Shown: one piece after another, positions 26,442-35,936 of the stretch
Numbering within the stretch: position 1 is the stretch's first letter
Layout: every line of letters starts with the position of its first letter
NCBI GenBank assembly: GCA_902767915.1
Contig: CACXJE010000007.1
Span: 1 to 64,000, forward strand
Direction: 5' to 3'
DNA from: Oscillospiraceae bacterium
Lineage (GTDB): Bacteria > Bacillota > Clostridia > Oscillospirales > Oscillospiraceae
DNA length: 64,000 nucleotides
The notes under the pieces: model-generated
What the model was told of the DNA's origin: nothing
Databases searched by the model: none
The model's input: only the letters and a program-made list of their open reading frames with translations
Made by a program: the position numbers and the translations under genes

Positions 26442-27410
26442 TCAGGCCTTGCCGGCGCAGCCCAGGACGTCGATCAGCTTGTGGCGGACCAGCTCCTTGA
26501 TGTTGGCACGGGCGGGCTTCAGGTACTGACGGGGATCGAAGTGATCCGGATGCTCGTTGAAGTAGGCGCGGATGGTGCCGGTCATGGCAAGACGCAGGTC
26601 GGAGTCGATGTTGATCTTGCAGACCGCGGACCGGGCCGCCTGACGGAGCTGCTCCTCGGGGATGCCCACAGCATCAGGCATCTTGCCGCCGTTGGCGTTG
26701 ATCATGGCAACGTAGTTCTGGGGCACGGAGGAGGAGCCGTGGAGCACGATGGGGAAGCCGGGCAGGCGCTTGGTGATCTCTTCCAGCACGTCGAAGCGCA
26801 GGGGAGGCGGCACCAGGATGCCCTTCTCGTTGCGGGTGCACTGGGCAGCGGTGAACTTGTAGGCGCCATGGGAGGTGCCGATGGCGATGGCCAGAGAGTC
26901 ACAGCCGGTCTTGGAGACGAATTCCTCGACCTCCTCGGGACGGGTATAGGAGGCGGCATGGGCAGCAACCTTCACCTCGTCTTCGATGCCGGCCAGGGTG
27001 CCCAGCTCGGCCTCGACTACCACGCCGTGATCATGGGCATACTCCACGACCTTGCGGGTGATCTCGATATTCTCAGCGAAGGGCTTGGAGGAAGCGTCGA
27101 TCATAACGGAGGTAAAGCCGCCGTCGATGCAGGACTTGCAGGTCTCAAAGTCGGGGCCGTGATCCAGGTGCAGGGCGATGGGGATCTCGGGGCATTCGAT
27201 GACAGCGGCCTCCACCAGCTTCACCAGATAGGTGTGGTTGGCATAGGCGCGGGCGCCCTTGGAAACCTGGAGAATGACGGGGGCATGCTCTTCCTTGCAG
27301 GCTTCGGTGATACCCTGCACGATTTCCATGTTGTTGACGTTGAAAGCACCGATGGCGTAGCCGCCGTCGTAGGCCTTCTTGAACATTTCGGTTGTCGTTA
27401 CCAGAGGCAT
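26442..27410 (-). CDS. fba: Class II fructose-bisphosphate aldolase
   Basis: A 322-residue zinc aldolase of glycolysis and gluconeogenesis. Metal and substrate motifs are present: IPIALHLDHGPDFETCK (zinc His), VVVEAELGTLAGIEDEV, AIAIGTSHGAYKF, VLHGSSSVPQ and CKINIDSDLR. It starts MPLVTTTEMFKKAYDGGYAIGAF. ATG at 27410 is preceded by AAGGAG. It has its own promoter (27448-27475) and terminator. Confidence 0.96.
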   Translation of the reverse strand: MPLVTTTEMFKKAYDGGYAIGAFNVNNMEIVQGITEACKEEHAPVILQVSKGARAYANHTYLVKLVEAAVIECPEIPIALHLDHGPDFETCKSCIDGGFTSVMIDASSKPFAENIEITRKVVEYAHDHGVVVEAELGTLAGIEDEVKVAAHAASYTRPEEVEEFVSKTGCDSLAIAIGTSHGAYKFTAAQCTRNEKGILVPPPLRFDVLEEITKRLPGFPIVLHGSSSVPQNYVAMINANGGKMPDAVGIPEEQLRQAARSAVCKINIDSDLRLAMTGTIRAYFNEHPDHFDPRQYLKPARANIKELVRHKLIDVLGCAGKA

Positions 27411-27447
27411 AATACACACTCCTTCGAAATTAAAATTGGATAGATAG

Positions 27448-27475
27448 ATTATACCACGTTTCCGTGGAATTACAA
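27448..27475 (-). promoter_or_regulatory. fba promoter
   Basis: On the minus strand TTGTAA (27475-27470), 16 bases, TATAAT (27453-27448), about 38 bases before the fba start. Confidence 0.7.
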
Positions 27476-27483
27476 GCCTAAAT

Positions 27484-28362
27484 TTACAGACCCGCAAGCA
27501 GGGTCCGGACGTCCTCCGGGGTGAACTTATAAACCGTGTCGCAGAACTGGCAGCCGATCTCCTGAACCTTGCCCTCGGCGGCAATTTCGTTCAGCTCCGC
27601 CTTGCCCAGGCTGATCAGGGCGGCCTCCACCCGCTCCCGGCTGCAGTAGCAGCGATATTCCACCGGGGTGGGCTCGAAGAACTCCAGCTCCATGCCGCCG
27701 GTGACGGTTTTCAGCAGGTCCTCCAGGCTCATGCCCTTGTCCAGCATGGCGGTGACGGAGCCCGCCGCGGCGATTCCCTGCTCCAGCCGGTCGATCAGCT
27801 CCTCCGGGGCCCCGGGCAGCAGCTGCAGGATGAAGCCGCCGGCGCAGCGAACGCTGTGATCCCGGTCCACCAGCACCCCCAGGCCGCAGGCGGAGGGGCA
27901 CTGCTCGGACTGGACCAGGTAAGCGGTGACGTCGTCGCCGATCTCACCGGTGACCAGCTCTACGGAGCCCACATAGGGCTCCTTCATCTGCAGGTCCCGG
28001 ATCACGGTCAGCATGCCGTCGGTGCCCACGGCAGCCCCCACGTCCAGCTTGCCGGCATACTTCTCCAGCAGGGTGATATGGGGGTTCTGGACATAGCCCC
28101 GGACGTTGCCCGTGGCGTCGGAGACTGTGAGGATCGTCCCCAGAGGGCCGCCGCCCTTGATCTGCAGGGTGACAGAGCCGTTTTCGATCTTCTGCATATT
28201 GCCCAGCATGGAGCAGGCCGTCAGGGCTCTGCCCAGTGCCGCGGTGGCGGTGGGGGTAGTATTGTGGATGGTGCGGGCCCGCTCCACAATCGCTTTGGAA
28301 TTGATGGCAACGGCCTTGACCCAACCGTCGGTGGTCATGGCACGTAAAATCATATCAGACAT
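27484..28362 (-). CDS. hslO: Redox-activated chaperone Hsp33
   Basis: A 292-residue cytoplasmic holdase chaperone that is switched on by oxidation. It starts MSDMILRAMTTDGWVKAVA and contains the Hsp33 run TVSDATGNVRGYVQNP. The C-terminal zinc switch has four cysteines as RCYCS (C-x-C) and GCQFC (C-x2-C). Length is normal for the family. Followed on the same strand by fba after about 70 bases that hold the fba promoter. Confidence 0.95.
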   Translation of the reverse strand: MSDMILRAMTTDGWVKAVAINSKAIVERARTIHNTTPTATAALGRALTACSMLGNMQKIENGSVTLQIKGGGPLGTILTVSDATGNVRGYVQNPHITLLEKYAGKLDVGAAVGTDGMLTVIRDLQMKEPYVGSVELVTGEIGDDVTAYLVQSEQCPSACGLGVLVDRDHSVRCAGGFILQLLPGAPEELIDRLEQGIAAAGSVTAMLDKGMSLEDLLKTVTGGMELEFFEPTPVEYRCYCSRERVEAALISLGKAELNEIAAEGKVQEIGCQFCDTVYKFTPEDVRTLLAGL

Positions 28363-28388
28363 TGTACTACCTCTATTCTTTCATATTT

Positions 28389-28430
28389 GCCTCCGGCAAT
28401 GACCGGAGCGATCTGGGGATCGCTCCCTAC
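28389..28430. repeat. GTAGGG palindromic unit at the methyltransferase stop
   Basis: GCCTCCGG/CCGGAGCG and GCGATC-TGGG-GATCGC stems ending CCCTAC. On the minus strand its GTAGGG supplies the TAG stop (28427-28429) of the methyltransferase gene. Confidence 0.8.
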
Positions 28431-29164
28431 GGACGCTGCGCAGCAATAAAGATCCGCTGCTCGTCCGGGGCCGGGGCTTCCGGTCTGCGGTCCCCGTAGG
28501 TGCGAATATTCCCAAAACCGGCTGCTTCCAACCATTGGATCAGCTCCTCGGTCCGGTAAGCGTATTCCAGGTGTTCCTCCCGGCTCCGGGCCCAGAGCTT
28601 CCCCGTCCGGTTGAAGATGTCCATGCCGTAGGTGCAGATCCGGGAGGCCTCGTCATAGTCCGCCCGCCAGAGGCAGAACACGTCGTCGTCCTCATCCACA
28701 AAGGTTTGCCCGTCCAGGCCCCGGAGCTTGGTCTCGGAATTGATATCAAAGATGAAGACGCCTCCGGGCTTCAGGGCCTTGCACACCCGCTGAAAGGCCG
28801 TCTGCAGCTGGGCCGGTTCCGTCACATAGTTGACCCCGTCCAGGCAGCAGACCACCAGATCCACAGGCTGGGGCAGCCGGAGCCGCTGCATTTTCTGGCG
28901 GATGAAAAAGGGAGGATTTTCCAGCTCCATTCCCTTTTGGGCGGCCAGGGTCAGCATCTCCTCGCTCTGGTCCGCGCCGATCACCGACAGGCCCCTTTGG
29001 GCCAGCAGCAGGGCCATGGAGCCGGTGCCGCAGGCCAGATCCAGGGCTGTCTCCGGCACACAGCCGTAGGCCTCCAGGATGCGGTCATAAAATTGCAGGA
29101 TTTCCTCATAGGGAATGTCATTGGTCAGCCGGTCATAGGACCCGGCCAGGTTCTCATAGGCCAT
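28427..29164 (-). CDS. Class I SAM-dependent methyltransferase
   Basis: A 245-residue soluble methyltransferase. The SAM-binding motif I is ALDLACGTGSMALLLAQRG near residue 40, followed by VIGADQSEEML. The N-terminus MAYENLAGSYDRLTNDIPYEEI is typical of small YqeM/YjgF-neighbour methyltransferases in Firmicutes. ATG at 29164. The substrate is not evident. The stop codon lies within a palindromic repeat unit. Confidence 0.85.
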   Translation of the reverse strand: MAYENLAGSYDRLTNDIPYEEILQFYDRILEAYGCVPETALDLACGTGSMALLLAQRGLSVIGADQSEEMLTLAAQKGMELENPPFFIRQKMQRLRLPQPVDLVVCCLDGVNYVTEPAQLQTAFQRVCKALKPGGVFIFDINSETKLRGLDGQTFVDEDDDVFCLWRADYDEASRICTYGMDIFNRTGKLWARSREEHLEYAYRTEELIQWLEAAGFGNIRTYGDRRPEAPAPDEQRIFIAAQRP

Positions 29165-29221
29165 AAATACGCTCCTAAGAAATTCCATCGTCCGCAGGGA
29201 CGATGGAATTTCAGATTATAC

Positions 29222-29980
29222 TCAGTTCAGCTTGGTGAAGCAGTCCAGAATTTCCCGGTAATCCCCACCGGCCCGAACGGTCAGATTCAGGACCCCATAG
29301 TAGTCTCCGCCGGGGCGGATCCAGATCTGATATTCCTCCAGGTCGATACCCGAAACGTTGAGCTCGATTTTAATGCACTTGACGGCTTCGCCCCGGAACT
29401 CCAGGTCGATCTGCTCGACGCCGGACACCTCAAAGCCTGCGGCGTTCAGCTGGGCTTCAAAGCTCTCCCGCATAAGGGTGAACAGCTCCTCGTCAGAGAA
29501 AAGGGTCATCTGCGGGGACATGGGGAGGATATTCAGATTCACGTTCTCATTGGTCAGGGTGTTGCTCATGTACATATCCATGTACTGACCCGCCTTCTTT
29601 ACGGCTTCGGCAACATCCCCGTCCTTTACAATCTCCGAAGAAAGATTGTTGACCAGGGCGATCTGCTCGTCTGTATAGAACACCCAGCCGGAAGGGGCTT
29701 CGCAGCGGAGATTCAGATATTCATTGGTGTAGACATTGCCTTCCACAGTGCCGGCCTGCAGCGCCTCCGCCGGCTCAGTCTCTACGGGGGCGGGTTCGGT
29801 CTCCACGGAAGCGGATTCGGTTTCCACAGGGGCGGGTTCGGTCTTCTCAGGCGCGGGCTCGGTCTGTTCCCCGGTCACGGGCGCAGGCGCGGACGCCTCT
29901 GATTTGCTGCCGTTGGCAGAGCAGGCGGAGAATGCCAGCAGCAGACACAGCAGCAGGGCTGCCAGTCGCATCATCTTCAT
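29222..29980 (-). CDS. Lipoprotein of unknown function
   Basis: A 252-residue predicted lipoprotein. A signal peptide (MKMMRLAALLLCLLLAFSAC) ends in the lipobox FSAC. It is followed by a low-complexity linker of repeated TEPAPVE/TESASVE units (residues about 30-75) and a soluble domain of about 175 residues. That domain has a PsbP/DUF-like look: NLRCEAPSGWVFYTDEQIA early and IKIELNVSGIDLEEYQIWIR late. The function is not recognised. It lies between the methyltransferase and udk genes, all on the minus strand. Confidence 0.8.
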   Translation of the reverse strand: MKMMRLAALLLCLLLAFSACSANGSKSEASAPAPVTGEQTEPAPEKTEPAPVETESASVETEPAPVETEPAEALQAGTVEGNVYTNEYLNLRCEAPSGWVFYTDEQIALVNNLSSEIVKDGDVAEAVKKAGQYMDMYMSNTLTNENVNLNILPMSPQMTLFSDEELFTLMRESFEAQLNAAGFEVSGVEQIDLEFRGEAVKCIKIELNVSGIDLEEYQIWIRPGGDYYGVLNLTVRAGGDYREILDCFTKLN

Positions 29981-30011
29981 AGCGGTTTCCTCTTTCGTTT
30001 ATATTATCGGA

Positions 30012-30686
30012 TCAGCCTTCGTCGCTGTCCTCGGCGGGCAGGGTTAGGGGACTCGGCTCGTCGTCGCAGTGGTCGATGTGGTGCTGGATCTGGCTCATGA
30101 TCATCTCCAGCGCCACCAGGTTCTTGCCGCCCTCCAGCACCACCACGTCGGCGTTCTTCTTGCTGGGCTCCACGAACTGCTCGTGCATGGGCTTGACGGT
30201 TTCCAGATACTGGGTCAGAACGGACTGGAGGCTTCTGCCACGCTTGGCCACGTCCCGCTTGATGCGGCGGATCAGACGGACGTCGTCGTCGGTGTCCACG
30301 AAGATCTTGATGTCCATCAGATCACAGAGGGCCTTGTTCTCGAAAATCAGGATGCCTTCCACGATGATCACGTTCTTGGGCCAGATCGTGATGGTCTCGG
30401 AAGTGCGGTTGTGGATGGTATAGTCGTACACAGGGCATTCGATGGGGCGGCCGGCCTTCAGTTCCTTCAGATGCTCGATCATCAGATCCGTCTCGAAGGC
30501 GTCGGGATGGTCATAATTGAGCTTGCTTCTCTGCTCGAAGGGAAGATCGTCGTGGGCCCGATAGTAGTTGTCGTGGCTCAGGACGGTGATGCTGTCGCCG
30601 AAGCCCTTGGTCAGGTTCTTCATCAGGGTGGTTTTTCCGCTGCCGCTGCCGCCGGCAATGCCGATGACTAAAATATTGTCTGTCAT
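30012..30686 (-). CDS. udk: Uridine kinase
   Basis: A 224-residue pyrimidine salvage kinase (uridine/cytidine to UMP/CMP). Walker A is GIAGGSGSGKTTLMK at the N-terminus, then LSHDNYYRAHDDLPFEQR, NYDHPDAFETDL and the VIIVEGILIFE Walker B region. ATG at 30686 is preferred since GGAGGG stands just before it. The C-terminal tail (DEPSPLTLPAEDSDEG) is acidic and extra. It lies just downstream of the nucleoside transporter operon and fits the salvage theme. Confidence 0.94.
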   Translation of the reverse strand: MTDNILVIGIAGGSGSGKTTLMKNLTKGFGDSITVLSHDNYYRAHDDLPFEQRSKLNYDHPDAFETDLMIEHLKELKAGRPIECPVYDYTIHNRTSETITIWPKNVIIVEGILIFENKALCDLMDIKIFVDTDDDVRLIRRIKRDVAKRGRSLQSVLTQYLETVKPMHEQFVEPSKKNADVVVLEGGKNLVALEMIMSQIQHHIDHCDDEPSPLTLPAEDSDEG

Positions 30687-30720
30687 AGTTCCCTCCATCG
30701 CACCGCAGTATACAATATGA

Positions 30721-30756
30721 ATTTACACCGATGGGAAAGCTCCCATCGGTGTAAAT
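30721..30756. terminator. Perfect hairpin after the nucleoside permease operon
   Basis: ATTTACACCGATGGGA and TCCCATCGGTGTAAAT pair over 16 bp with loop AAGC. It lies between the last permease gene and udk. The T-run is weak on the minus strand, so it may be a stabiliser or partial terminator. Confidence 0.6.
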
Positions 30757-30787
30757 TTTATCAGCTATTGTCGAAATTGTCAAGGGC

Positions 30788-31723
30788 TTATCGCATGCCC
30801 TTGTCGTAGGGGATGCCTTCCGCCTTGGGCGCCTTGGAGTTCTTGGAGGTGAAGGCCAGAACGATCAGAGACGCGATGAAGGGCATCATACGGTAGATCT
30901 CCTTCGCCAGCTTCAGAGAGCCCAGGAAGGTGGAGTCCGCGATATCCGCCAGGGCCTTGAACACCGCAAAGAACAGGGCGCACAGGGCGATGCGGAGCGG
31001 ATGCCACTGACCGAAGATCATAACTGCCAGGGCAAGGAAGCCCATACCGGCAACGCCCTGCTCAAAGTTCCAGATACTGACGGAGGGGACCACGAAGGCA
31101 AAGCCGCCCAGGCCGCCCAGGAAGCCGGAGATCAGGACACCGGCCCAGCGCATCACGAACACGTTGATGCCCACGGAGGCCGCTGCCTGGGGATGCTCGC
31201 CGCAGGCCCGGAGCCGCAGACCGAACTTGGTCTTGTACATCAGGTAGAAGGAGATGACCAGCAGGATGATGGCCAGGATCACGAAGACGTTCACCGTGAT
31301 GGAGCCGATCTTGAAGATGAAGGGGCTGTTGTTGTAGGTCAGCTTCGGAGACTGGCCGCCGCCGTGCTTCAGATTGTAGTTCTTGACCAGAACCAGGGCC
31401 AGAGCAGTGCCCATCAGGTTCAGGGCTGTACCGCCGATGGTTTGGTCCGCCTTCAGGTTGATGGAGGCAAAGGCCAATAGCGCCGAGTAGACAACGCCCG
31501 CGGCACAGGCCACCAAAATGGAGGTGATCACCATCAGAGCGGGCGGCTGGTTTGCCATCAGGCAGAGGATCAGAGCGCCGGCCACTGCGCCGATGGTCAT
31601 AATGCCCTCCAGCGCGATGTTGATGACGCCGGAATGCTCAGACCACATGCCGCCCATGGCCACCAGCAGCAGAACTGCGCCGTAGAGCAGCGCGTACTTG
31701 ATCAGAAGAATGAGACCGGTCAT
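30788..31723 (-). CDS. Nucleoside ABC transporter permease (NupQ-type)
   Basis: A 311-residue integral membrane permease of the BPD_transp_2 family. Many hydrophobic spans are visible, and SEHSGVINIALEGIMTIGA is the family's conserved early motif. The C-terminal end after SLKLAKEIYRMMPFIASLIVL is cytoplasmic. It overlaps the next permease by 4 bases (ATGA). It is the downstream permease of a four-part purine/pyrimidine nucleoside importer with the BmpA-like lipoprotein. Confidence 0.93.
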   Translation of the reverse strand: MTGLILLIKYALLYGAVLLLVAMGGMWSEHSGVINIALEGIMTIGAVAGALILCLMANQPPALMVITSILVACAAGVVYSALLAFASINLKADQTIGGTALNLMGTALALVLVKNYNLKHGGGQSPKLTYNNSPFIFKIGSITVNVFVILAIILLVISFYLMYKTKFGLRLRACGEHPQAAASVGINVFVMRWAGVLISGFLGGLGGFAFVVPSVSIWNFEQGVAGMGFLALAVMIFGQWHPLRIALCALFFAVFKALADIADSTFLGSLKLAKEIYRMMPFIASLIVLAFTSKNSKAPKAEGIPYDKGMR

Positions 31724-32901
31724 TTCTTGCCACCCCCCTCTTTCTTATGGAACAGCTTGCCTTCAAACAGCTTCATGAAGAAGCCCTTGAACAGCATGGA
31801 GAACGCGCACAGATAAACGATGATGCCGGAGACCGCGTCGGAAATCTCCTTCGGGAAGACGGACTGCTTCATAGCGTTGCCGCCCACGCTCAGGTGGGAG
31901 ATAAACACGCCGGAGAAGATACAGCCGATGGGGTTCAGAGATGCCAGCAGGGCAACGGAGATGCCGTTGAAGCCCTGGCCGGGCAGCGCGGTGGATTCCT
32001 GCGGGTTGTACTGCTCAACGCCGGCCAGGTAGAACAGCCCGGCGCCGAAGCCTGCCAGGGCACCGGCAATGACCATGGACAGGATGATGTTCCGCTTGTC
32101 GTTGATGCCGGCGTACTTGGCAGCGTTCTTGTTGCTGCCGCAGGCCTTCAGCTCATAGCCGAAGGTGGTCTTGTTGATGATTACGTAGATGATGACCGCA
32201 ACGATGACAGCCAGGAAGACGGCAATCGTCATGGCGCTGTAGTTAAAGGTCTTGGTCATATCCCAGCCAAAGATCTTGGAGGGGATCAGGGACTTGGGGC
32301 TCTTGGAGGCCACGGTATAGGTCTTGGCCTGCTTGAGGAAGTACATCGGGCTCTTGCCGTTCTGATACATCAGGGTGTTGGCGCCGTAGAGGCCGATCCA
32401 GTTCATCATGATGCAGGTGATGACCTCGTTCACGTTCAGGTAAGCCTTCAGGATGCCGGGCACGGCGCCCCAGAGACCGCCGCAGACGGTGGCAGCCAGC
32501 AGGCAGAGCCACCAGGGCAGCTTCAGGACCAGGGCACAGTACAGGCCGCCAAAGGCGCCCAGCACGTACTGGCCGGCGGCGCCGATGTTGAACAGGCCGG
32601 TCTTAAAGGCAAAGGCCACGGAAAGGCCGGTCATAATCAGCGGAGCGGCCTCGGCGATTTCCATGCCGAGGGGCTTCATGTGGGCACCGGTCTTCATCAG
32701 CTTCTCATTGCCGAAGCTCTTGAAGCCGCCCTTGATGATGGGCAGCAGGCCGTCCTTCCAGGCGGACTTGGAATTCAGAATCACCAGGAAGAGATAGCCC
32801 AGCACCAGGCCGATCAGAATGCAGACCAGGGAAGACAGGATGGACGCGCCTGCAGACTTGGTCTTCATCAGCAGCGGGCTGACAGGTTTCTTGTTCATCA
32901 C
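31720..32901 (-). CDS. Nucleoside ABC transporter permease (NupP-type)
   Basis: A 393-residue permease, longer than its partner because of an outside loop (about residues 180-215, LMYQNGKSPMYFLKQAKTYT). Motifs such as FNIGAAGQYVLGAFGG and ELKACGSNKNAAKYAGIN are typical of the family. It overlaps both neighbours by 4 bases, so ATPase, NupP and NupQ are made from one message. Confidence 0.93.
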   Translation of the reverse strand: MMNKKPVSPLLMKTKSAGASILSSLVCILIGLVLGYLFLVILNSKSAWKDGLLPIIKGGFKSFGNEKLMKTGAHMKPLGMEIAEAAPLIMTGLSVAFAFKTGLFNIGAAGQYVLGAFGGLYCALVLKLPWWLCLLAATVCGGLWGAVPGILKAYLNVNEVITCIMMNWIGLYGANTLMYQNGKSPMYFLKQAKTYTVASKSPKSLIPSKIFGWDMTKTFNYSAMTIAVFLAVIVAVIIYVIINKTTFGYELKACGSNKNAAKYAGINDKRNIILSMVIAGALAGFGAGLFYLAGVEQYNPQESTALPGQGFNGISVALLASLNPIGCIFSGVFISHLSVGGNAMKQSVFPKEISDAVSGIIVYLCAFSMLFKGFFMKLFEGKLFHKKEGGGKK

Positions 32902-34502
32902 TTACCCTCCTTTGCAGACGGGGTATCGCGCTTGGCGCCCGCCATATAAAGGCCCAGCTCCTCGACGGTGACCTTCTTCGGGTCAAACTCGCCGACGATC
33001 TCGCCTTCATACATAACCAGGATCCGGTCGGAAAGGCTCATGACCTCTTCCAGCTCCAGAGAAACCAGAAGCACGGCCTTGCCCTCGTCCCGTTCTTTTA
33101 CGATTTCCGAATGGATGAACTCAATGGCGCCCACGTCCAGGCCGCGGGTGGGCTGGACCGCCACGAGGAGCTCATGGTCCCGGTCCATCTCACGGGCCAC
33201 AATGGCCTTCTGCTGGTTGCCTCCGGACATGGAACGGGCCTTGGTGATGGAGCCCTGACCGGAACGGACGTCGAACTTCTCGATGAGCCGGTCGGAATAC
33301 TTGCGCATCTCACCGAAGCGGATGAAGCCGGCCTTCTGGAATTCCGGCTGCCAGTAGCGCTGGAGGATCATGTTCTCTTCCACGCTGAAGTCCAGAACCA
33401 GGCCGTGCTTATGACGGTCCTCGGGGATGTGGCTCATGTGCTTTGCACGCTTGCGGATGGACTGATGGGTGATGTCCTCCCCCAGAAGCGTGATCTTGCC
33501 GGAGGCCAGCTTGTCCAGACCGGTGAGGCCGTAGATAAACTGGGTCTGGCCGTTGCCTTCGATGCCGGCCAGGCAAACGATCTCGCCCCGGCGGACCTGG
33601 AAGGAAACGTTGGACACCGCGTTGCCCCCATGGTGATGGGATCTCACGGTGACATTCTGCACGTCCAGTACCACTTCACCGGGCTGGGCGGGCTTCTTGT
33701 CCACCTCCAGCTGGACGGGACGGCCGACCATCATGGAGGAGAGCTCCTGCACGGTGACGTCGGCGGTGTTGACGGTGCCGATGTACTTGCCCTTCCGCAG
33801 GACGGTGCAGCGGTCGGCAACCTCCATGATCTCCGCCAGCTTATGGGAGATGAAGAGGATGGACTTGCCCTCTGCCGCCAGGTTCTTCATAATCTGCATC
33901 AGTTCCTGAATCTCCTGGGGAGTCAGAACTGCGGTGGGCTCGTCGAAGATCAGGATCTCATTGTCCCGGTAGAGCATCTTCAGAATTTCGGTACGCTGCT
34001 GCATACCCACGGAGATGTCCTCCACAATGGCATCGGGATCCACCTGCAGGCCGTACTTTTCGGAAAGCGCAAGGACCTTCTTGCGGGCCTCGTCCTTCTG
34101 CAGGAAGCCGGCCTTGTTGGGCTCGACGCCGAGAATGATGTTGTCCAGAACGGAGAAGCACTCAACCAGCTTGAAGTGCTGGTGGACCATGCCGATGTTC
34201 AGGGCGTTGGCGTCATTGGGGTTGTTGATTTTTACGACTTGGCCGTTCTTCTTGATGACGCCCTCCTCCGGCTGGTAAAGGCCGAAAAGCACGCTCATCA
34301 GGGTGGATTTGCCTGCGCCGTTTTCGCCAAGCAGGGCGTGAATCTCACCGCGGCGGAGCTGCAGAGTAATGTTATCGTTGGCCTTGATGCCCGGGAATAT
34401 CTTGGTGATATTCAGCATTTCGATGACATATTCCGGCTGCTCTGCGTTGGGAGCCATGGTTTCTTGGGACACGGCCTTGATTTCAGATTCAGTCAAGCTC
34501 AT
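32898..34502 (-). CDS. Nucleoside ABC transporter ATPase (NupO-type, two ATPase domains)
   Basis: A protein of about 534 residues with two ABC domains, as in the RbsA/NupO group. The first has Walker A GENGAGKST and ILIFDEPTAVLTPQE. The second has a degenerate Walker A (AGIEGNGQTQFIYGL) and the signature MSGGNQQKAIVAREM. It energises the NupP/NupQ permeases. Start is uncertain: ATG 34502 is only two bases after GGAG, so ATG 34517 or TTG 34496 may be used. TATAAT at 34549-34544 upstream suggests a separate promoter. Confidence 0.92.
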   Translation of the reverse strand: MSLTESEIKAVSQETMAPNAEQPEYVIEMLNITKIFPGIKANDNITLQLRRGEIHALLGENGAGKSTLMSVLFGLYQPEEGVIKKNGQVVKINNPNDANALNIGMVHQHFKLVECFSVLDNIILGVEPNKAGFLQKDEARKKVLALSEKYGLQVDPDAIVEDISVGMQQRTEILKMLYRDNEILIFDEPTAVLTPQEIQELMQIMKNLAAEGKSILFISHKLAEIMEVADRCTVLRKGKYIGTVNTADVTVQELSSMMVGRPVQLEVDKKPAQPGEVVLDVQNVTVRSHHHGGNAVSNVSFQVRRGEIVCLAGIEGNGQTQFIYGLTGLDKLASGKITLLGEDITHQSIRKRAKHMSHIPEDRHKHGLVLDFSVEENMILQRYWQPEFQKAGFIRFGEMRKYSDRLIEKFDVRSGQGSITKARSMSGGNQQKAIVAREMDRDHELLVAVQPTRGLDVGAIEFIHSEIVKERDEGKAVLLVSLELEEVMSLSDRILVMYEGEIVGEFDPKKVTVEELGLYMAGAKRDTPSAKEGK

Positions 34503-34671
34503 CACTCCTTCTCTCATTGCAGCGCAATGATATTATCCAGTTCATTATAAACGATTCCGAGAAAAAAATAAATAGTTTTTTCCGAATTTCGACCTGCTCC
34601 AAAGCTCAAATTTTGTCGTTTGTTTTTGTGAAAAATCCACAAATTTTTGGATTGTTCTCTGTAAAACACGC

Positions 34672-34703
34672 AAAAAAAGAGGACCTTGCGGTCCTCTTTT
34701 TTT
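34672..34703 (-). terminator. Terminator between bmpA-like gene and ATPase operon
   Basis: AAAAAAAGAGGACC, TTGC, GGTCCTCTTTTTTT. It ends the abundant substrate-binding lipoprotein message, and may let some transcription through to the transporter genes. Confidence 0.9.
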
Positions 34704-34712
34704 CAGGTTGAA

Positions 34713-35936
34713 TTACTGGATGTAATCGACAGTGATGGAAACAGTGGGCTGATTCTCGGTGTCAGCGCTGCAGGGACGGGTGCCGTCCTTCAGTTCGCCG
34801 AGGACCTTCTCGTACTGCTCCATGGTGAAGGTGTTGAAGCCCCAGGAAGCCTCAGCAGTGGGCAGACCAACGTAGTCGCCTTCCTGCAGGGACTTGTTCT
34901 GGACCTGGCCGCCTTCCCAGTTACCGGTGCCCAGGTTGGTCAGAGCGGTCACGACGGAAGCGCTCAGGCCCTTCATGGCAGAAGTGATGATGCAGTCGTC
35001 AATGTAGTGCTGGTCAACGTCAACGCCGATGACCTTGGCGCCGTGGTTGTTGGCAGCCTCAACAGCAGAGGTGTAGATGCCGCCGCCGCAAGCAAAGACG
35101 ACCTCGGTGCCAGTGGCATACCAGCCGTCCATCTTCGCAGTGATGGAAGCATCACCGGAGAACTGGCCGCCGTAGGTGTACTTGATGGAAACCTGATCCG
35201 CAATGCCCATCTCTTCAGCAGCAGCGTTGGCGCCCTGCACGAAGCCGTAGCCGTAACGGATAACAGCGGGAACAGCCATGCCGCCCAGGAAGCCCAGCTG
35301 CTTGTAGCCGTCAGCAACAGCAGCGTAGCCGGCGAGGTAGCCAGCCTGGTCTTCTTCGAAGGTGATGCACAGGGTGTTGGCAGCGGGCTCATAGTAGGTC
35401 TCGTAGTCGAAGGTCAGGTCGCCGGCGCCCACGTCGATGGCGATGAAGTACTCGTCGGGATACTGATCCTGAACAGTCAGGACGGCTTCGCCGAACAGGT
35501 AGCCGGGCATCACGATGACGTTGTAGCCGTCGCCGATGGCAGTCTCGATGGTCTCGACACGGGCATCGGTGGAGTCAGCGGCGGGCTGATAGTAGGTGTA
35601 GTCAACACCGTTGGCCTCGCAGAAAGCCTTGACGCCTTCCCAGGTGGCCTGGTTGAAGGACTCGTCGTCGATGGTGCCAACGTCGGTCACGAGAGCGACC
35701 TTCATGTCGACGGTGAGCTCAGCGGGCTCATTGGTCTCGACAACAGGCTCTTCGGTCTCGTTGCCGGTAGGCTCTTCGGTCTCGTTGCCGGCGGGCTCTT
35801 TGGTCTCGTTGCCGGTGGCAGCTTCGGTCTCATTGCCGGCGGGAGCGGCAGTGGTCTCATCCTCGGCCTTCTTGCAGCCAACGAACAGGGTGGCTACCAT
35901 GGCAAGCACAAGAATAAGAGCAAGAAGTTTCTTCAT
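34713..35936 (-). CDS. BmpA-family nucleoside-binding lipoprotein
   Basis: A 407-residue substrate-binding lipoprotein. The signal peptide ends in the lipobox (VATLFVGC, Cys near residue 20). It is followed by a linker of about 45 residues built from GNETE-type repeats (DNA near 35745-35860), and the BmpA/PnrA domain starts at MKVALVTDVGTIDDESFNQ. Motifs MPGYLFGEAV, GFLGGMAVPAVIRYGYGF and VFACGGGIYTSAVEAA fit the family that binds nucleosides for NupOPQ-type importers. It has its own promoter upstream (TTGATT, 17 bases, AATAAT on the minus strand) and a terminator. Confidence 0.93.
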   Translation of the reverse strand: MKKLLALILVLAMVATLFVGCKKAEDETTAAPAGNETEAATGNETKEPAGNETEEPTGNETEEPVVETNEPAELTVDMKVALVTDVGTIDDESFNQATWEGVKAFCEANGVDYTYYQPAADSTDARVETIETAIGDGYNVIVMPGYLFGEAVLTVQDQYPDEYFIAIDVGAGDLTFDYETYYEPAANTLCITFEEDQAGYLAGYAAVADGYKQLGFLGGMAVPAVIRYGYGFVQGANAAAEEMGIADQVSIKYTYGGQFSGDASITAKMDGWYATGTEVVFACGGGIYTSAVEAANNHGAKVIGVDVDQHYIDDCIITSAMKGLSASVVTALTNLGTGNWEGGQVQNKSLQEGDYVGLPTAEASWGFNTFTMEQYEKVLGELKDGTRPCSADTENQPTVSITVDYIQ

